Source of the DNA: Hordeum vulgare subsp. vulgare
Taxonomy: Eukaryota > Streptophyta > Magnoliopsida > Poales > Poaceae
NCBI RefSeq assembly: GCF_904849725.1
Contig: NC_058523.1
Location: 344,265,948 to 344,329,947 of the forward strand
Length of the DNA: 64,000 nucleotides
Reading direction: 5' to 3'
Both the position numbers and the translations under genes were made by a program. Below, piece after piece: positions 49,132-62,144 of the stretch (the first letter of the stretch is position 1; every line of letters begins with the position of its first letter). Under the pieces are notes generated by a model, which was given only the letters and a program-made list of their open reading frames with translations, was not told the DNA's origin and did no database searches.

Positions 49132-49970
49132 ATGTCTCGCGCAGTAGCAAACCGGAATTTTAATACGTTCCTAGAGAAAACTAAGCTGAAAGATGATGGA
49201 AGGAACTTTGTTGACTGGGCTCAAAATCCGAGGCTTATCCTCTAGGTTGGACAAAAACAATATGCGCTTGATTCTGCGCTAGGTGATGCACCACCCGCTA
49301 CGGCGACCCAAGATGTTTTGAACGACTGGCAAGCGCGTAAGGATGACTACTCACTAGTTAAATGTGCAGTTTTGTTTGGGTTAGAACCGGGACTTCAAAG
49401 ATGTTTTGAACGTCATGGAGCATATGAGATGCTCCAGGAGTTGAAGTTTATCTTTGAGAAGAATGCCTCGATCGAGAGGTATGAGACCTCCGATAAGTTC
49501 TATGCTTGCAAAATGGAGGAGAATTCATCTGTCAGTGAACACATGCTTAGAATGTCTGGGTACTCTAACTGTCTAGCTGAGCTGGGGATTGAACTCCCGC
49601 AAGAAGCTATCACTGACAGAATTCTTCAGTCACTGCCACCTAGCTATAAGAGCTTCGTGCTGAACTATAACATGCAAGTGATGAATAAGTCACCCGGCGA
49701 GTTGTTTGCGATGCTGAAAGTCCGTGAGTCAGAAATCCAGAAAGAACATCAAGTGTTGATGGTCAATAAGACCGCTAGTTTCAAGAAAAATGGAAAAGGC
49801 AAGAAGGGTAACTCCAAGAAGAGTAGCAAAGTTGTAGCCCCTCCGACGAGGAAACCCAAGGCTGGACCTAAGCCGGAAACTCAGTGCTATTATTGCAAGG
49901 GGACTGGTCGCTAGAAACGCAACTGCCCCAAGTATCTGGCCAATAAGAAGGTGGCCAACACCAAACAATG
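49132..49970 (+). pseudogene. Copia gag
   Basis: ATG at 49132 (MSRAVANRNFNTFLEK). An in-frame TAG at 49243 interrupts it at codon 38, and the frame continues with WQARKDDYSLVKCAVLFGLE, ELKFIFEKNASIERYE and ITDRILQSLPPSYKSF, typical of Copia capsid proteins. A lysine-rich linker precedes the CCHC zinc knuckle CYYCKGTGR-KRNCPKY, which is itself split by a TAG (49912-49914), and the knuckle histidine is replaced by arginine. Overall length is normal for this family. Confidence 0.92.
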
Positions 49971-49974
49971 TATT

Positions 49975-50553
49975 TTTGATATACATGTTATTGATGTGTA
50001 CCTCACCATCTCTCATAGTAGTGCCTGGGTATTTGATACTGGTTCTGGTGCTCACATTTGCAACTCGAAACGGGAACTGTGGAATAAACGAAGGCTGGCG
50101 AAGGATGACGTGATGATGTGCGTGGGAAATGGTTCCAAGGTTGATGCGATCGCCATCGGCATGGTCTCACTTCAGTTACCATCGGGATTAGTGATGAACT
50201 TAAATAATTGTTATTTAATGCTTGTGTTAAGCATGAACATTATATCTGGATCTTATTTATTGGGAGACGGTTACTCATTTAAGTCAGAGAATAATGGTTG
50301 TTCTATTTATATGAGTAATACCTTTTATGGTCATCCACCCAATGTAAGGGGTTTGTTCATATTAAATCTCGATTGTGATGAAACTCATGTCCATAACATT
50401 GAGACCAAAATATGTAGAGTTAACAATGATAGCGCCACTTTCTTGTGGCACTGCCGCTTAGGTCATATTGGTGTTAAGTGCATGAAGAAACTCCATGCTG
50501 ATGGACTTTTGGAGTACCTTGATTTTGAATCACTTGACACATGCGAACCATGT
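49975..50553 (+). pseudogene. Copia protease and GAG-pre-integrase domain
   Basis: Continues from gag in frame. Protease active site AWVFDTGSGAHIC (DTG intact), then LNNCYLMLVLSMNIISGSYL. The pre-integrase zinc region FLWHCRLGHIGVKCMKKLH and LDTCEPC runs to 50553, where the solo LTR begins. The missing continuation is at 55463. Confidence 0.92.
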
Positions 50554-53500
50554 TGTGACAGCCCGATGCCGACGTTCCAGAAGATTCCCCTCTCTTCCTG
50601 TTTTCGTCGTGTGTCTACTTTTATTTGTCGTGTCATCATCGCATCATGCGCATCATCTGCATTGCATCGGCATCTCCGTTGCCGCCCGTTTGCAAAACTT
50701 GCATCCGTTATTAGTTGCCGCTTCTCTTCGCGTTCGTCGTTGTTCGTTCTGAGCCCGACTGCACACGCACGCGCCCGTGGCATCGTCGAAACCCTATTTT
50801 TAAAGTGTGCGTAAAACTTTCTCTGATCGGGTTGGGATTTGACGTGCGGTCTTATTTTAAATATAGCTAGGCCGCCTGTTGAATTTCGTCGCGATCGGAG
50901 TCCGTCTGGTACCCGAACGGTCGACTGTAGCAGCACCGTATTCGGTCTACCGTCGGACGTGTGTCGGTGTTTTAAATCGCGTTGCCGCGCCGCCCGTTTT
51001 CCCTCTCGTCTCCGCATAACCGCTCTTCACAGCCCACTAGTTCCACCTAGTCACTTCCTCCGTTCGTGATCATCGGATCGCGACCGGTCGGATGAGGTCC
51101 GCCCCACGAGAGACCAACCCTATATAGCAACAACCCCCCTAGAGAGGCCCCTCTCCCTTCACTAGGGTTTCCCCTAGCCATTTGCGCAGCCACCCCCTCA
51201 AAAACTCCACCTGCTAGCCCCCACCCTTCTAAATCCCGCAGCCCAGTCCCTCTGAACAAATCTGGCCATTGGATTAACATCTAATGGCTCATATTTGCCC
51301 AAAAATCTCACCTACCGGACAATGTCCACCCAAGTGGACAATGTCCGGGCGACCACAGGAGCCTCTCGTGCAGCCCGCAGCCTCCCGTTCTCCTCCTACC
51401 CGCCTGCCTGGGCCAGCTCCCTCTCCTCCCGCTGGTTCTCGTCGCCTGCAGCCGCCGGATGGGTTCCCCGGCCAGGTCCGGCGCATCCCCTTTAACCGCC
51501 GACCTCCTGGTAGCAGGTCGCCGCCGGCCCCGTTCCCCTGCGCCGCCCCGCAGCCGGATCCGGAGCTCGCATCCGTGCAGCCGCCCGGATCTACCTCTCC
51601 CGACCGACTCCTGGTCAGATCCCGCGAAGAAGACCCGAGGACGTCGCCGCGCCGGGTCCCTGGGACGGCTCGAGTGGACACAGAGGCGAGGCTGCGCTCG
51701 TGGCCTCCCGCTGTCCCACTCGCGTTGACCAGCGCCTGGTCATGCGTGGCGCCGGAGACACCAACCGTCGTGGCCGAGCTCACCCCTCCCGCAGCGGCCC
51801 AGCCTCCCGCGCCCAGGCCGAGCACGCTCAGCCGGCCCAGCTCCCGCCGCCGGCCCAGTTCGGCCACCTCTCCCTCAGCAGCTCCAGGCCGGCCCACCGA
51901 GGTGAGCCTCTTCCCCCCTGTAGCATTAGGTAGATTCGGCCCATTAGATTAATTAGGTTATTTTTTTCCGAAATTAATAAATTCCAGAAAATAGATATAT
52001 TTAAAACGCCCGTAGTTTAATAACCGTAAGTCGGATCGCGACGTATTTTATATGGTTTTGTGGTAGTTTCGCGCGTAGAATACAAATTTGAAACTTGCAT
52101 AATTGTTTGAGGTAGTTTAACGTGCCATACGCCTAGTTTAACGTGCTGTCCTATTTTGTTTCACCCCGTATTTAATTTTCGTGCAAGTCCGGACTGCCTG
52201 TATACCGTAGATTAAATGTTCCTGGTTTAGGGGCCATCGTTCCATGTATTTTAGATCGGTCATAGGTATTTTTGCATGTATGAATTGCCCCTAGTTTATT
52301 TTCCCGTATATAGGTTATTCTCCCGCATTATTGTGTGGCTTTATTTTGTGTTGCAACCCCACATATTTTATATGTTTCCGGGGTAGAAAAATCCCATGGA
52401 TTTTTCTGTGCAATTAGTTTTAGCTTTTGAGTAAGTTAGTTCGCGCGATATTTTGCCGTGATGCCCTTTTGTTTAATTCATAGAATTTATTCCGTGCCTC
52501 GTTTGAGTTAGTTGTCAACTAGGGAGTTGATCTTGGGTGTTTTGTTTAGCCCCTGGTATTTTTGGTTGCAATAGAAATGCATGTTTAGTTGTGTTTTGCT
52601 TGCTCTCATGTTGCTAGAAATAGTGCTGTTTTAGAGGTGCTGAAATATTTCTAAGTCTTGAATCTGTTATATTTTGTTGCTGTCTTGTCTTGCTTGCATC
52701 TTGTGATCTGTAGCTCTTTTGAGGTTGGTCCAATGGAGTTAGTTGTACCCCTTGTGTTTCTCTAGCATGTTGTAAATTTTCATGCCATTTGAAGTCCTAT
52801 AGCTATTGGTTTTGCTGCTGTCAATATTGCTTCAGATCGAAAACTGCACTTTCATGAGGTGTTATTTTCACTAAGTCTGAAATAGTGTGTGGGAAGCCAT
52901 TTTGTGACTTCTTTTCCTAGTGTTCCTTGCTGCCATGCTAGATGTTGTTAGTTGTTTGTAGTAGTGCTTCTTGCCCTCTTCCGTGCCATGCCTTGCTTGA
53001 GTTTATCGGAGTTGTGTAGCTCGTAGTCGTGGGGTGTAGAAAACGCTATGTGGCTGTTTTTGGCAGTTTGTAGTCATTTCTTGTTTTGCCTGTAGTTTTT
53101 GAACCGTAGCTCCGTTTTGATCGTGTCCTACATGAAACTTGCTTAGAATCTCGTGCAGTTTCATTTTCTCTTGCTGTTTGCTTGTTTTGAAGTGCTCGTG
53201 ACCGTCGTTGCACACATATTGCATTCATGCCATCATATCTTGCGGTGCTTGTAACTTTTGATCCGTAGCTCCGTTGGAGATGTTCTCTATGAGTAGATTG
53301 CTTGCCTTGATGCGTAGAATCACGTGAACCTATTTGTTTTTGCTGTTTAACAACCAATTAAATGTGTTAATTCAGATCTGGACAGAATTGTAAATTAACA
53401 TGTGAGGTCGTCTCGGAGATGCTATATGACATTTCCGACCTCATTTAAAATGTCTGGATAGGCAGTTTAACTTCCGCTTCACCTCTTGCATGTTTCACAA

Positions 53501-55457
53501 CATTAATATTGTCGTGTAAATAACCGGGAGTGAACTAAATAATTAACGTGGAGTTTCATCAATATGCAACTCGTTGCATATTGAACTTCAATTAATGTGT
53601 AGTTTTGTTTGTGTGAATTGTCATGCCGTGACTTGCTTGCATTCATCTGCTCATGCATCATTTGTGTTGTGCATCGTGTGGTGAATATCGTGTGTTGATT
53701 CTTGTTTCTGGTTTATTTCGTCTCGATAGAGTTCCGCAGCGTGTCGGATTGTGAGGACCCGTTCGACTACGTTGGTTCGTGTGCTTCACGGGGGCATTCT
53801 TCTTCCAAGCGGGATCTCAGGCAAGATGATCATTTCCCCAGATACCATTACTATCATTGCCATGCTAGTATCACCGTTTCTATCGATTATGTCTCGTTGC
53901 CTACCACATGTTAATTGTCAGCCTCTCAACAATGCCATGAAACCTTCAACCTGTTCGACCTAGCAAACCCCTGCTTGGCTATGTTACCACTTGCTTAACC
54001 CTGTTGTTAGCGTTGCTAGTTGCAGGTGCAGTTGCTTCCATGTGAAAACATGGGTTCCTTGTTATATCACCATATTAAATGCTATTTAATTTAATGCACC
54101 TATATACTAGGTAAAAGGTGGAAGGCTTGGCCTTCCTAGCCTGGTGTTTTGTTCCACCTTTGCCCCCTTAGTTTCGGCTACCGGTGTTATGTTCCATAAA
54201 CGAGCGCTCCTAACACGATCGGGGTTGTTATGGGGACCCCCTTGATAATTCGTTTTAGATTAAAACTGGTCTGGCAAGGCCCAACATTGGTACTATTTGC
54301 CCAACATAATAATTCTGTTAAAATGAAATGCATAGGGAGGTAGCGCTACCCGAGGAGTAATTCTACATAACACAGGGGGGCCAGTGCTGTTGGTGCTGGT
54401 CCAAAACTAGAGCCGTTTGCGGGGCCAACCCGGGGCAACTCGGGAGATTTCTATCAAGCCACCGTACGCTGTGCTTATCCGTCGTGTCCTGAGAATGAGA
54501 TACCCGGCTCCTATCGGGATCGTCGACACGCCGGGCGGCCTTGCTGGATTAGTTTTACCTTTGACGAGATATCTTGTGCATCGGGATTCCGGTGATGCTT
54601 TGGGTAATCTCAGAGTTGAGGTTTTCCACTAGGGAATCCGACGAGATCGCGAGCTTCGTGATCGAGGATTTCTATGCGGCTTGTGGTAATTTGTGATGGA
54701 CTAGTTGGAGCACCCCTGCAGGGTTAAATACTGGTTCTAGATAACTTGAAGTTAACTTAATTAAAATATGCCAACTATGTGCGTAACCGTGACTGTCTCT
54801 TTCGTGAGTTCCTTCTCCGATCGAGGACACGGTGGGGTTATGTCTGACGTAGGTAGGTGTTCAGGATCATTCATTTGATCATCCGTAGTTCACGTCCGCT
54901 AAGCGTAGATCTTTCCCCTCTTATTTCTTGTACTCGTAAGTTTAGCCACCGAATATATGCTTAGCCGTTGTTGCAACCTCACCACTTAACCATACCTCAC
55001 CCATTAAGCTTTGCTAGTCTTGATACCTTTGGAAATGAGATTGCTGAGTCCCCTGTGGATCACAGATTACTACATCACCAGTTGCAGGTGCAGGTAAAGG
55101 TTACTTGACGCGAGTGCGTTGATTGTTCATTTGGAGTTGCTTCTTCTTCTTCTTCTTCTTTGATCTAGGATGGGTTCCAGGACGGCAGCCTGGGATAGCA
55201 AGGATGGACGTCGTTCTTCTTTTGTCATTTATTTTCGTCCGTAGTCGGACCCTGCTCTTACTCTTGATGATTATGTAATGTTCTGATGTGACTCTGATGT
55301 AGCTTGTGGCGAGTGTAAGCCAATTCTATATATATCTCTTCTTTTCAGTACATGTACTTGTAACGATATCCATTCTTGCGACACGACGAGATGCGCTTCT
55401 ATCCCTGACGAGGCCCTCGTGCCAAATTGAGGATAGGGTCGCATCTTGGGCGTGACA
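50554..55457 (+). mobile_element. 4.9-kb solo LTR inserted in the Copia integrase
   Basis: Starts TGTGACAGCCCG and ends GGGCGTGACA, with a perfect 5-bp duplication CATGT (50549-50553 and 55458-55462). No internal region, primer-binding site or coding domain is present, so it is a solo LTR. Plus-strand features: TATATA at 51121, a GC-rich stretch 51284-51950, a GAG-GTGAGC donor-like site at 51898-51904 followed by a T-rich intron-like stretch, and CTCGATAG near 53728 as a possible acceptor. A (CTT)n run lies at 55138-55160. The boxes shared with the Gypsy LTRs at 27708 and 37374 support plus-strand sense. Long frames in the GC-rich part do not resemble proteins. Confidence 0.92.
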
Positions 55458-55462
55458 CATGT

Positions 55463-56252
55463 CTCATGGGCAAGATGACTAAGACTCCGTTCTCTGGAAT
55501 AATGGAGCATGCAAGTGACTTGTTGGAGATCATACATACTCATGTGTGCGGACCAATGAGCATAGAGGCGCGCGGCGGATATCGTTATTTTCTCACCTTC
55601 GCTGACGATTTCAGTAGGTATGGCTATATCTACTTGATGAAGCACAAGTCTGAAACATTCAAACAATTTCAGAGTGAAGTTGAAAATCATCATAGCAAGA
55701 AGATCAAGTTCCTACGATCTGATTGAGGAGGTGAATATCAAATTACGAGTTTGGTGCTCACTTAAGACAATGTGGAATTGTTTCACAGTTTACACCGCCT
55801 AGAACACCACAGCATAATGGTGTGTCCGAACGCTGTAATTGTACTTTAATAGATATGGTGTGTTCTATGATGTCTCTTACCGATTTGCCATTATCATTTT
55901 GGGGCTATGCATTGGAGACAGTTGCATTCACTTTAAATAGGGCACCATCAAAATCCGATGAGACGACACCATATGAGCTATGGTATGGCAAGAAGCCAAA
56001 GTTATCATTTCTTAAAGTTTGGGGATGTGTTGCTTATGTCAAAAAGCTTCAGCCTGAAAAGATGGAACCCAAAGCGGAAAAGTGTGTCTTCTTAGGTTAC
56101 CCAAAAGAGACAGTTGGGTATACCTTCTATCCTAGATCCGAGGGCAAAGTATTTGTCGCTAAGAACAGAGCTTTTCTTGAGAAAGAGTTTCTCTCGAAGG
56201 AATTGAGTGGGAGGAAGATAGAACTTGATGGGGTTGCGAAACCTCTGCTTTA
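55463..56252 (+). pseudogene. Copia integrase
   Basis: Resumes with GKMTKTPFSG. The first catalytic motif reads HTHVCGPM, where family members have Asp in the third position, so the catalytic Asp is replaced by His. The second motif appears as FLRSD followed by TGA (55724-55726). After a frame change, the third motif NGVSERCNCTL retains Glu (55818 onward). The C-terminal segment (KPKLSFLKVWGCVAYVKK, CVFLGYPKETVGYTFY) is well kept to 56253. The enzyme would be inactive. Confidence 0.9.
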
Positions 56253-58009
56253 ACAAGATGGTGGCGCACGGCAAAAAGAAATTTCCGTCGAGGCAACACC
56301 AGTTGAAGAGGAAGCTAATGATGGTGATCATGAAGCTTCAGATCAAGTTACTGTCGGACCTCGCAGGTCGACAAGAGCACGTACTGCTCCTGAGTGGTAC
56401 GGGAATCCTGTCTTGTCAATCATGTTGTTGGACAACAATGAGCCTCTGAATTATGGAGAAGCAATGGTGGGCCCAGATTCCAACAGATGGTTGGAAGCCA
56501 TGATATCCGGGATAGGATCTATGTATGTAAACAAAGTATGGACTTTGGAAGTATTACCTAAAGGTCGAAAGGCTATTCCGAACAAATGGATCTTTAAGAA
56601 GAAGACGGACGCAGACAGTAATGTGACCGTTTATAAAGCTCGACTTGTGGCAAAGGGTTTTTCACAAGTTCAAGGAGTTGACTATGATGAGGCATTCTCA
56701 CCCCTAGTGATGCTTAAGTCCGTCCGAATCATGTTAGCAATAGCTACATTTTTCGATTATGAAATCTGGCAGATGGATGTCAAAACGGCGTTCCTTAACG
56801 GGTTTCTTAAGGAAGAGTTGTATATGATGCAACCCGAAGGTTTTGTCGATCCAGAGAATGCTGACAAAGTATGCAAGATCCAGTGATCCATTTATGGACT
56901 AGTGCAAGCATCTCGGAGTTGGAATCGGCGCTTTGATGAGGTGATCAAGGCGTTTGGGTTTATAGAAGTTTTTGGAGAAGATAGTATTTACAAGAAAGTG
57001 AGTGGGAGCTCTATAGCGTTTCTAGTATTATATGTGGATGACATATTACTGATTGGAAACAATGTAGAGTTTTTGGAAAGCGTAAAGGATTACTTGAATA
57101 AAAAAATCAACGAAGGACCTAGGAGAAGCTTCTTACATATTGGGCATAAATATCTATAGAGATAGGTCAAGGTGCCTAATAGCTCTTTCACAAAGCACAT
57201 ACCTTGATAAAGTTTTGAAGAAGTTCAAAATGGAACAATCCAAGAAGGGGTTCTTGCCTGTGTTACAAGGTATAAAGTTGAGTAAGACTCAATGTCTAGT
57301 AACTGCAGAAAATAGAGAAAAGATGAGTGTCGTCCCCTATGCTTCAGACATAGGGTCTATCATGTATGCAATGTTGTGCACGAGACCGGATGTCAGCATG
57401 GACATAAGTATGGCAGGCAGGTTTCAAAGTGATCCAGGAATGGAACACTGTTCGGCGGTCAAGAATATTCTGAAGCACCTGAAAAGGACTAAGGAAATGT
57501 TTCTCGTTTATGGAGGTGACGAAGAGCTCGTCGTAATGGGTTACGTCGATGCAAACTTTGACACTGATCCGGATGACACTAAGTCTAAAACCGGATACGT
57601 ATTTACTCTGAATAGGGGTGCGGTAAGCTCGTGCAGTTCCAAGCAAAGCGTCGTAGCTGATTCTACATGCGAAGCAGAGTACATAGTTGTCTCAGAGACG
57701 GCTAAGGAGGGTGTTTGGATGAAGCAGCTCATGTCAGATCTTGGAGTAGTGCCAAGTGCACTGGACCCAATCAATTTGTTTTGTGACAATACTGTTGCCA
57801 TTGCTCTAGCCAAGGAACCAAGGTTTCACAACAGGACCATACACATAAAGCGACGCTTCGTCATCCGTGATTACATCAAGGAGGAGGACATAAATATTTG
57901 CAAAGTGCACAAGGATGTGAATGTTGCACATCCGCTGACTAAACCTCTTCCACGAGCAAAGCATGATCAACACCAGAACTGTATGGGTGTTAGATTCATT
58001 ACATTGTAA
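56253..58009 (+). pseudogene. Copia reverse transcriptase and RNase H
   Basis: A linker with frame changes (56253-56412) leads to RT: IPNKWIFKKKTDADSNVTVY, YKARLVAKGFSQVQGVDYDE and IWQMDVKTAFLNGFLKEELY. A TGA at 56884 interrupts it; then YGLVQASRSWNRRFDEVIKA and active site VLYVDDILLIGNN. A frameshift near 57135 precedes MGINIYRDRSRCLIALSQST and the RNase H region (GYVDANFDTDPDDTKSKTGY, STCEAEYIVVSE). The frame ends at 58009, 51 bp before the 3' LTR. Confidence 0.93.
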
Positions 58010-58050
58010 ATCACATAGAGATGTGAAGCTAGATTATTGACTCTAGTGCA

Positions 58051-58060
58051 AGTGGGAGAC
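58051..58060 (+). other. Copia polypurine tract
   Basis: AGTGGGAGAC lies immediately before the 3' LTR start TGTTGGAAAT. Confidence 0.85.
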
Positions 58061-59840
58061 TGTTGGAAATATGCCATAGAGGCAATAATAAAATAGTTAT
58101 TATTATATTTCCTATTTCAAGATAAGCATTTATTATCCATGCTATAATTGTATTGAATGGAAACATAAATGCATGTGTGGATATATAGACAAAACAATGT
58201 CCCTAGTGAGCCTCTAGTTGACTAGCCTATTGGTCAACGATGGTTAAAGTTTCCTAGCCATAGACAAGTGTTGGCACTTGATCACGGGATCACATCATTG
58301 GGAGAATGATGTGATGGACAAGAACCAAACTATAAACGTAGCATATGATCGTGTCATTTTGTTGCTATTGTTTTCTGCATGTCAAGTATACATTCCTATG
58401 ACCATGAGATCATGTAACTCACTGACACCGAAGGAATGCCTTGTGTGTATCAAACGTCACAACGCTACTGGGTGACTATAAAGGTGCTCTACAGGCATCT
58501 CCGAAGGTGTCCGTTGAATTAGCATGGATCAATACTGGGATTTGTCACTCCGTGTGACGGAGAGGTATCTCGGGGCCCACTCGGTAATACAACATCACAA
58601 ACAAGCCTTGCAAGCAATGTGACTAAAGAGTTAGCCACGGGAACTTGTATTACGGAACGAGTAAAGAGACTTGCCGGTAACGAGATTGAAATAGGTATGG
58701 CGATACCGACGATCGAATCTCGGGCAAGTAACATACCGAAGGACAAAGGGAATGATATATGGGATTGTGTGAATCCTTGACATAGAGGTTCAACCGATAA
58801 GATCTTCGTAGAATATGTAGGATCCAATATGGACATCCAGGTCCCGCTATTGGATATTGACCGGTGAGTGTCTCAGTCATGTCTACATAGTTCTCGAACC
58901 TGCAGGGTCTGCACACTTAAGGTTCGGTGACGTTTTCAGTATAGTTGAATTATTGATGTTGGTAACTGAATGTTGTTCGGAGTCCCGGATGAGATCCCGA
59001 ACAACACGAGTGTCTCCGAAATGGTCCATAAACGAAGATTGATATACATGATTGTTGCATTTGGCTTCCGGAAAGATTTCGGGCATTACCGGTAAAGTGC
59101 CCGGAGTGACGAATGGGTTCTGGGGTTTTACCGGGAGGGGCCACCCACCCGGGAGAGAACCTAATAGGCCCATGGGTGACGCACCAGCCCTTAGTGGGCT
59201 GGTGAGACTAGCCCAATAAGCCTATTTTGGCCAAGGCAAAAATGAAGAGGGAAAAAAGGAAGGAGGTGGACAAGATAGGAAGGAGTCCTCCACCAAACCG
59301 AAATGCAGGACGACTCCCCCTCCTTGCTTCGGCCGAAGCCTCCTCTTTGGAGTAGGAGGCAAGCCACTCTCCCCTTGGTTCCTCCTATATATAGTGGAGG
59401 TTTGAGAGGGTTTTTGCACCTCAAGCCTTTGTGAAGCCCTCTCTCCCTCCACTACTTTGTGACACCTCGTATCTAGATCGGTACGGCACGGCGAAGCCCT
59501 GCCGAAGTAGCTCCACCATCATCACCGCCATGTCGTCGTGCTGCTGGAGAATTCAGCTATCTCTTCGTCTCTCTTGCTGAAACAAGAAGACGGAGATCGT
59601 CATCGAGCTGTACATGTCCTGAATGCGTAGGTGCCGTTCGTTCGGCACTAGATCGGGACGGATCGTGGGATGGCGGCGATTTGGATCGCGAAGACATTCC
59701 ACTACATCAACCTCGTTTCTTAACGGTTCCCACTTATGTACAAGAGTATGTGGATCCAATCTCCCTCCCGTAGATGATCAACACCATGATAGGTCTTCGT
59801 GTGCGTAGGAATGTTTTTTGTTTCCCATGCAACGTTCCCA
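58061..59840 (+). repeat. 3' LTR of the Copia element
   Basis: 1,780 bp, from TGTTGGAAATATGCC to CAACGTTCCCA. Aligns with the 5' LTR from 58503 onward with scattered substitutions, indicating an old insertion. Full length, so it shows what the 5' LTR has lost. Confidence 0.92.
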
Positions 59841-62144
59841 AGAGACACAACGGAGGTGACGCCAAAGACACGGCAATCAATGTCGAATTCAGCAACCCAA
59901 GATCTGGACCACGGAACAAACCCTCTCAAGGGGATCTGGATGGACCGACCGCACTGGACAAAATACTCGACAAACCTTGCCAGATCCACAATAGCTACAA
60001 CAAGCCCGCTACCCACACCAATTGTAACTATTGGTTGATCGAACATGCGACAAAAAGACAGTCGAGGACCAGGGCAAGAGTCCCCATAGCAAGGACGATA
60101 AAGAACCTCGCAAGCCGAACAATGGAGGCCAAAATGAATTCCCTTATGAGATGAAAACTGTGAACATTATCTATGTCACACACATACCAAAGAAAGAGAG
60201 GAAATACGCACTTCGGGATGTCTACGCCATAGAGCCAGTAGCTCCGAAGTATAAACCATGGTCGGCATGCCCAATCACCTTTGATCGCACGAACCACCCA
60301 AACTGTATTCGGCATGGGGGTTTGGTGGCCCTCGTACTTGACCCCATTATCGACGGGTACCACCTAAGGAGAGTCCACATGGATGGAAGCATCAGCCTCA
60401 ATCTGATTTACGCGGATATGGTGAGAAAAATGGGTATCGATCCATCAAGGATCAAACCCAGGAATACTACATTTAAAGAAATAATACCCGATGTTGAAGC
60501 CCGCTGCTCAGGCACCATAACTGTGGAAGTGGTGTTGAGATCACCCGAAAACATGTGCAGCGAGGATATGATCTTCAACATTGTCCCTTTTTGTAGAGGC
60601 TATCATGCACTTCTCGATCATACAACGTTCGCTCGCTTTAATGGCGTCCCCCATTATGCATATGATGGCGGGACCCAAGGGTGTTATCACTGACAATGGT
60701 AACTCTGAGCGCTCACTTTGAACTGAGGAACACAAAGAGGCTCTGGTAGCCGAAGAATAGACCGACAATATAGCTCCAAAGCCCAAACTCACCATTAAGG
60801 AACGAGGGGCAAACAAACGAGCCTGAGTCCCGCCATAGTTCCCGGATTCTTCCCACGCTCAACACAAATAGGGATACACTCCCCATAACAGGGCCTCGTT
60901 TGCCATAAAATACATGCCCCAGAGGCACAATCCCGCGCTTAAAATAACTTGAGTGGGTGTCGGGACCGAATACATAAGGACCAAGTATCCGACTTGACCG
61001 AACTATGGTCAAATATGTCTTCGCACAATACTAGGTACCATCAAGGACCTACTTAGCATCAAGCTAACATACTTCGGCGACTTCTCAAGGCCTTCTCTTC
61101 CAAAGGCACGGTTGCCGACTACAACCACCACTAATGGAGCACCCCGTGGAGAGCAAAGGAGCAGACGTGTAGCAGGGCGCAGTAAAGGACATCAAGCCAT
61201 CCGCAAAGGCTGTGTGTAAACCTTTTTCTCTGTAAATTTATTTTGAAGTATCAATAACAGTTGCTTAGGCAGATTGAATTGTATAGATAGACATCATGAG
61301 TTAATCAAAAATATAAACTATTTTTTGCGGTACCATGGCAGTCACTTATATTTCATAGCCATTTTTTTTATTTTTTTTATTTTCCGCTCGTCGCGACCAA
61401 AACAAGCCAGTTTAATACATATTTTCGATGCAGGCGGTTAATAGATGTGGGGCTTGACTATTAAGTTCACCTTAAGCATCATTCTAACACCATGTTTTAC
61501 CCCTTGTGTTCGGCGTCTTGGATATTGTGTTATATGCACAAATTCTAAATTATGTCTTGGGTCAATAGTTGGGTTGTCGGGCTCCTATGTTTACCCTTTT
61601 ACGTTCCGCATGTTCGGCTAAAGGGGTAAAGGAAGAACCAATGCGATTGTACTTCCAGCTCATCTCATTAAGTTCCTCAGTGGAGAAAGCCGAAAACTGA
61701 TTGTCATAATAAGCGTGAACCGGTTTGTGGTCCGATGGCAAGTGTTAAACTAAGAATTCCAACCCTCTGCCGAGTTTTTTACCATCCTGCAAGAGTCTTG
61801 GGGGCTACGGCTCATTTTAAAATTATAAGTGTGTTGTCTACTCTATTTTGACCCACTCATGAGTTTTCAAAACTCACACAGTGCTCGGGGGATACTGCAT
61901 ACGGGGATTGTATTTAAATCCATAAAGCAAAAATACTTTATAATAAGATATTCTATAAATTACTTTGAAGCCCGTCAAGAGGTCGTCGAAAGCCCCCTTC
62001 AATCCACTGTCAACGGATCGAATGCTTTGTAGAACTGCACCCGATAGAGTGTGGTGTTCTTCAGAGATGGAGGAGTCATTCAAACTCTCCTCCATCATGG
62101 CTGACCACCCAATTTGGGGCCGCTCTGTTACGGGCGACTCCGGG
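59841..62144 (+). mobile_element. Remnant of a Tat-like Gypsy element, probably non-autonomous
   Basis: Plus strand: coding piece 60031-60693, then only stop-rich or AT-rich sequence, with no RT or integrase in 1.4 kb. A purine-rich GTGCTCGGGGGATA lies at 61883-61896 and may be its polypurine tract, although no clear LTR start follows. Boundaries are set by neighbours: the Copia 3' LTR on the left and another LTR on the right. Confidence 0.6.
60031..60693 (+). pseudogene. Gag-pol fragment with retropepsin-like domain (Tat-like Gypsy)
   Basis: 220-residue frame. The part HPNCIRHGGLVALVLDPIID and YHLRRVHMDGSISLNLIYAD matches the layout of Tat-type Gypsy proteases, in which an Asp-Gly pair in an MDGGSS-type motif supplies the active site; here it reads MDGSIS. 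A second hydrophobic block (YHALLDHTTFARFNGVPHYA) corresponds to the usual C-terminal protease strand. After HYAYDGG the frame ends at 60693 without reaching RT. Start is inside a longer ancient frame, so 60031 need not be the true start. Confidence 0.6.

Larger units (their letters stand above)
46522..59840 (+). mobile_element. Angela/BARE-like Ty1/Copia element, disrupted
   Basis: Plus strand: truncated 5' LTR, primer-binding site, gag, protease, integrase (split by a solo LTR), RT, RNase H, polypurine tract, 3' LTR. LTR start TGTTGGAAATATGCC and the gene order identify the Angela/BARE/WIS group, a family known to be abundant in Triticeae. Stops, frameshifts and a catalytic substitution make it defective. 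Confidence 0.92.

Noticed and set aside
51284..51952. 222- and 202-residue frames on both strands in the solo LTR
   Set aside because: Proline/arginine-rich low-complexity translations in GC-rich LTR DNA; no domain, and both strands open.
59622..60046. Frames across the 3' end of the Copia LTR into 60046
   Set aside because: They cross an element boundary and match neither the Copia nor the Tat-like protein pattern.
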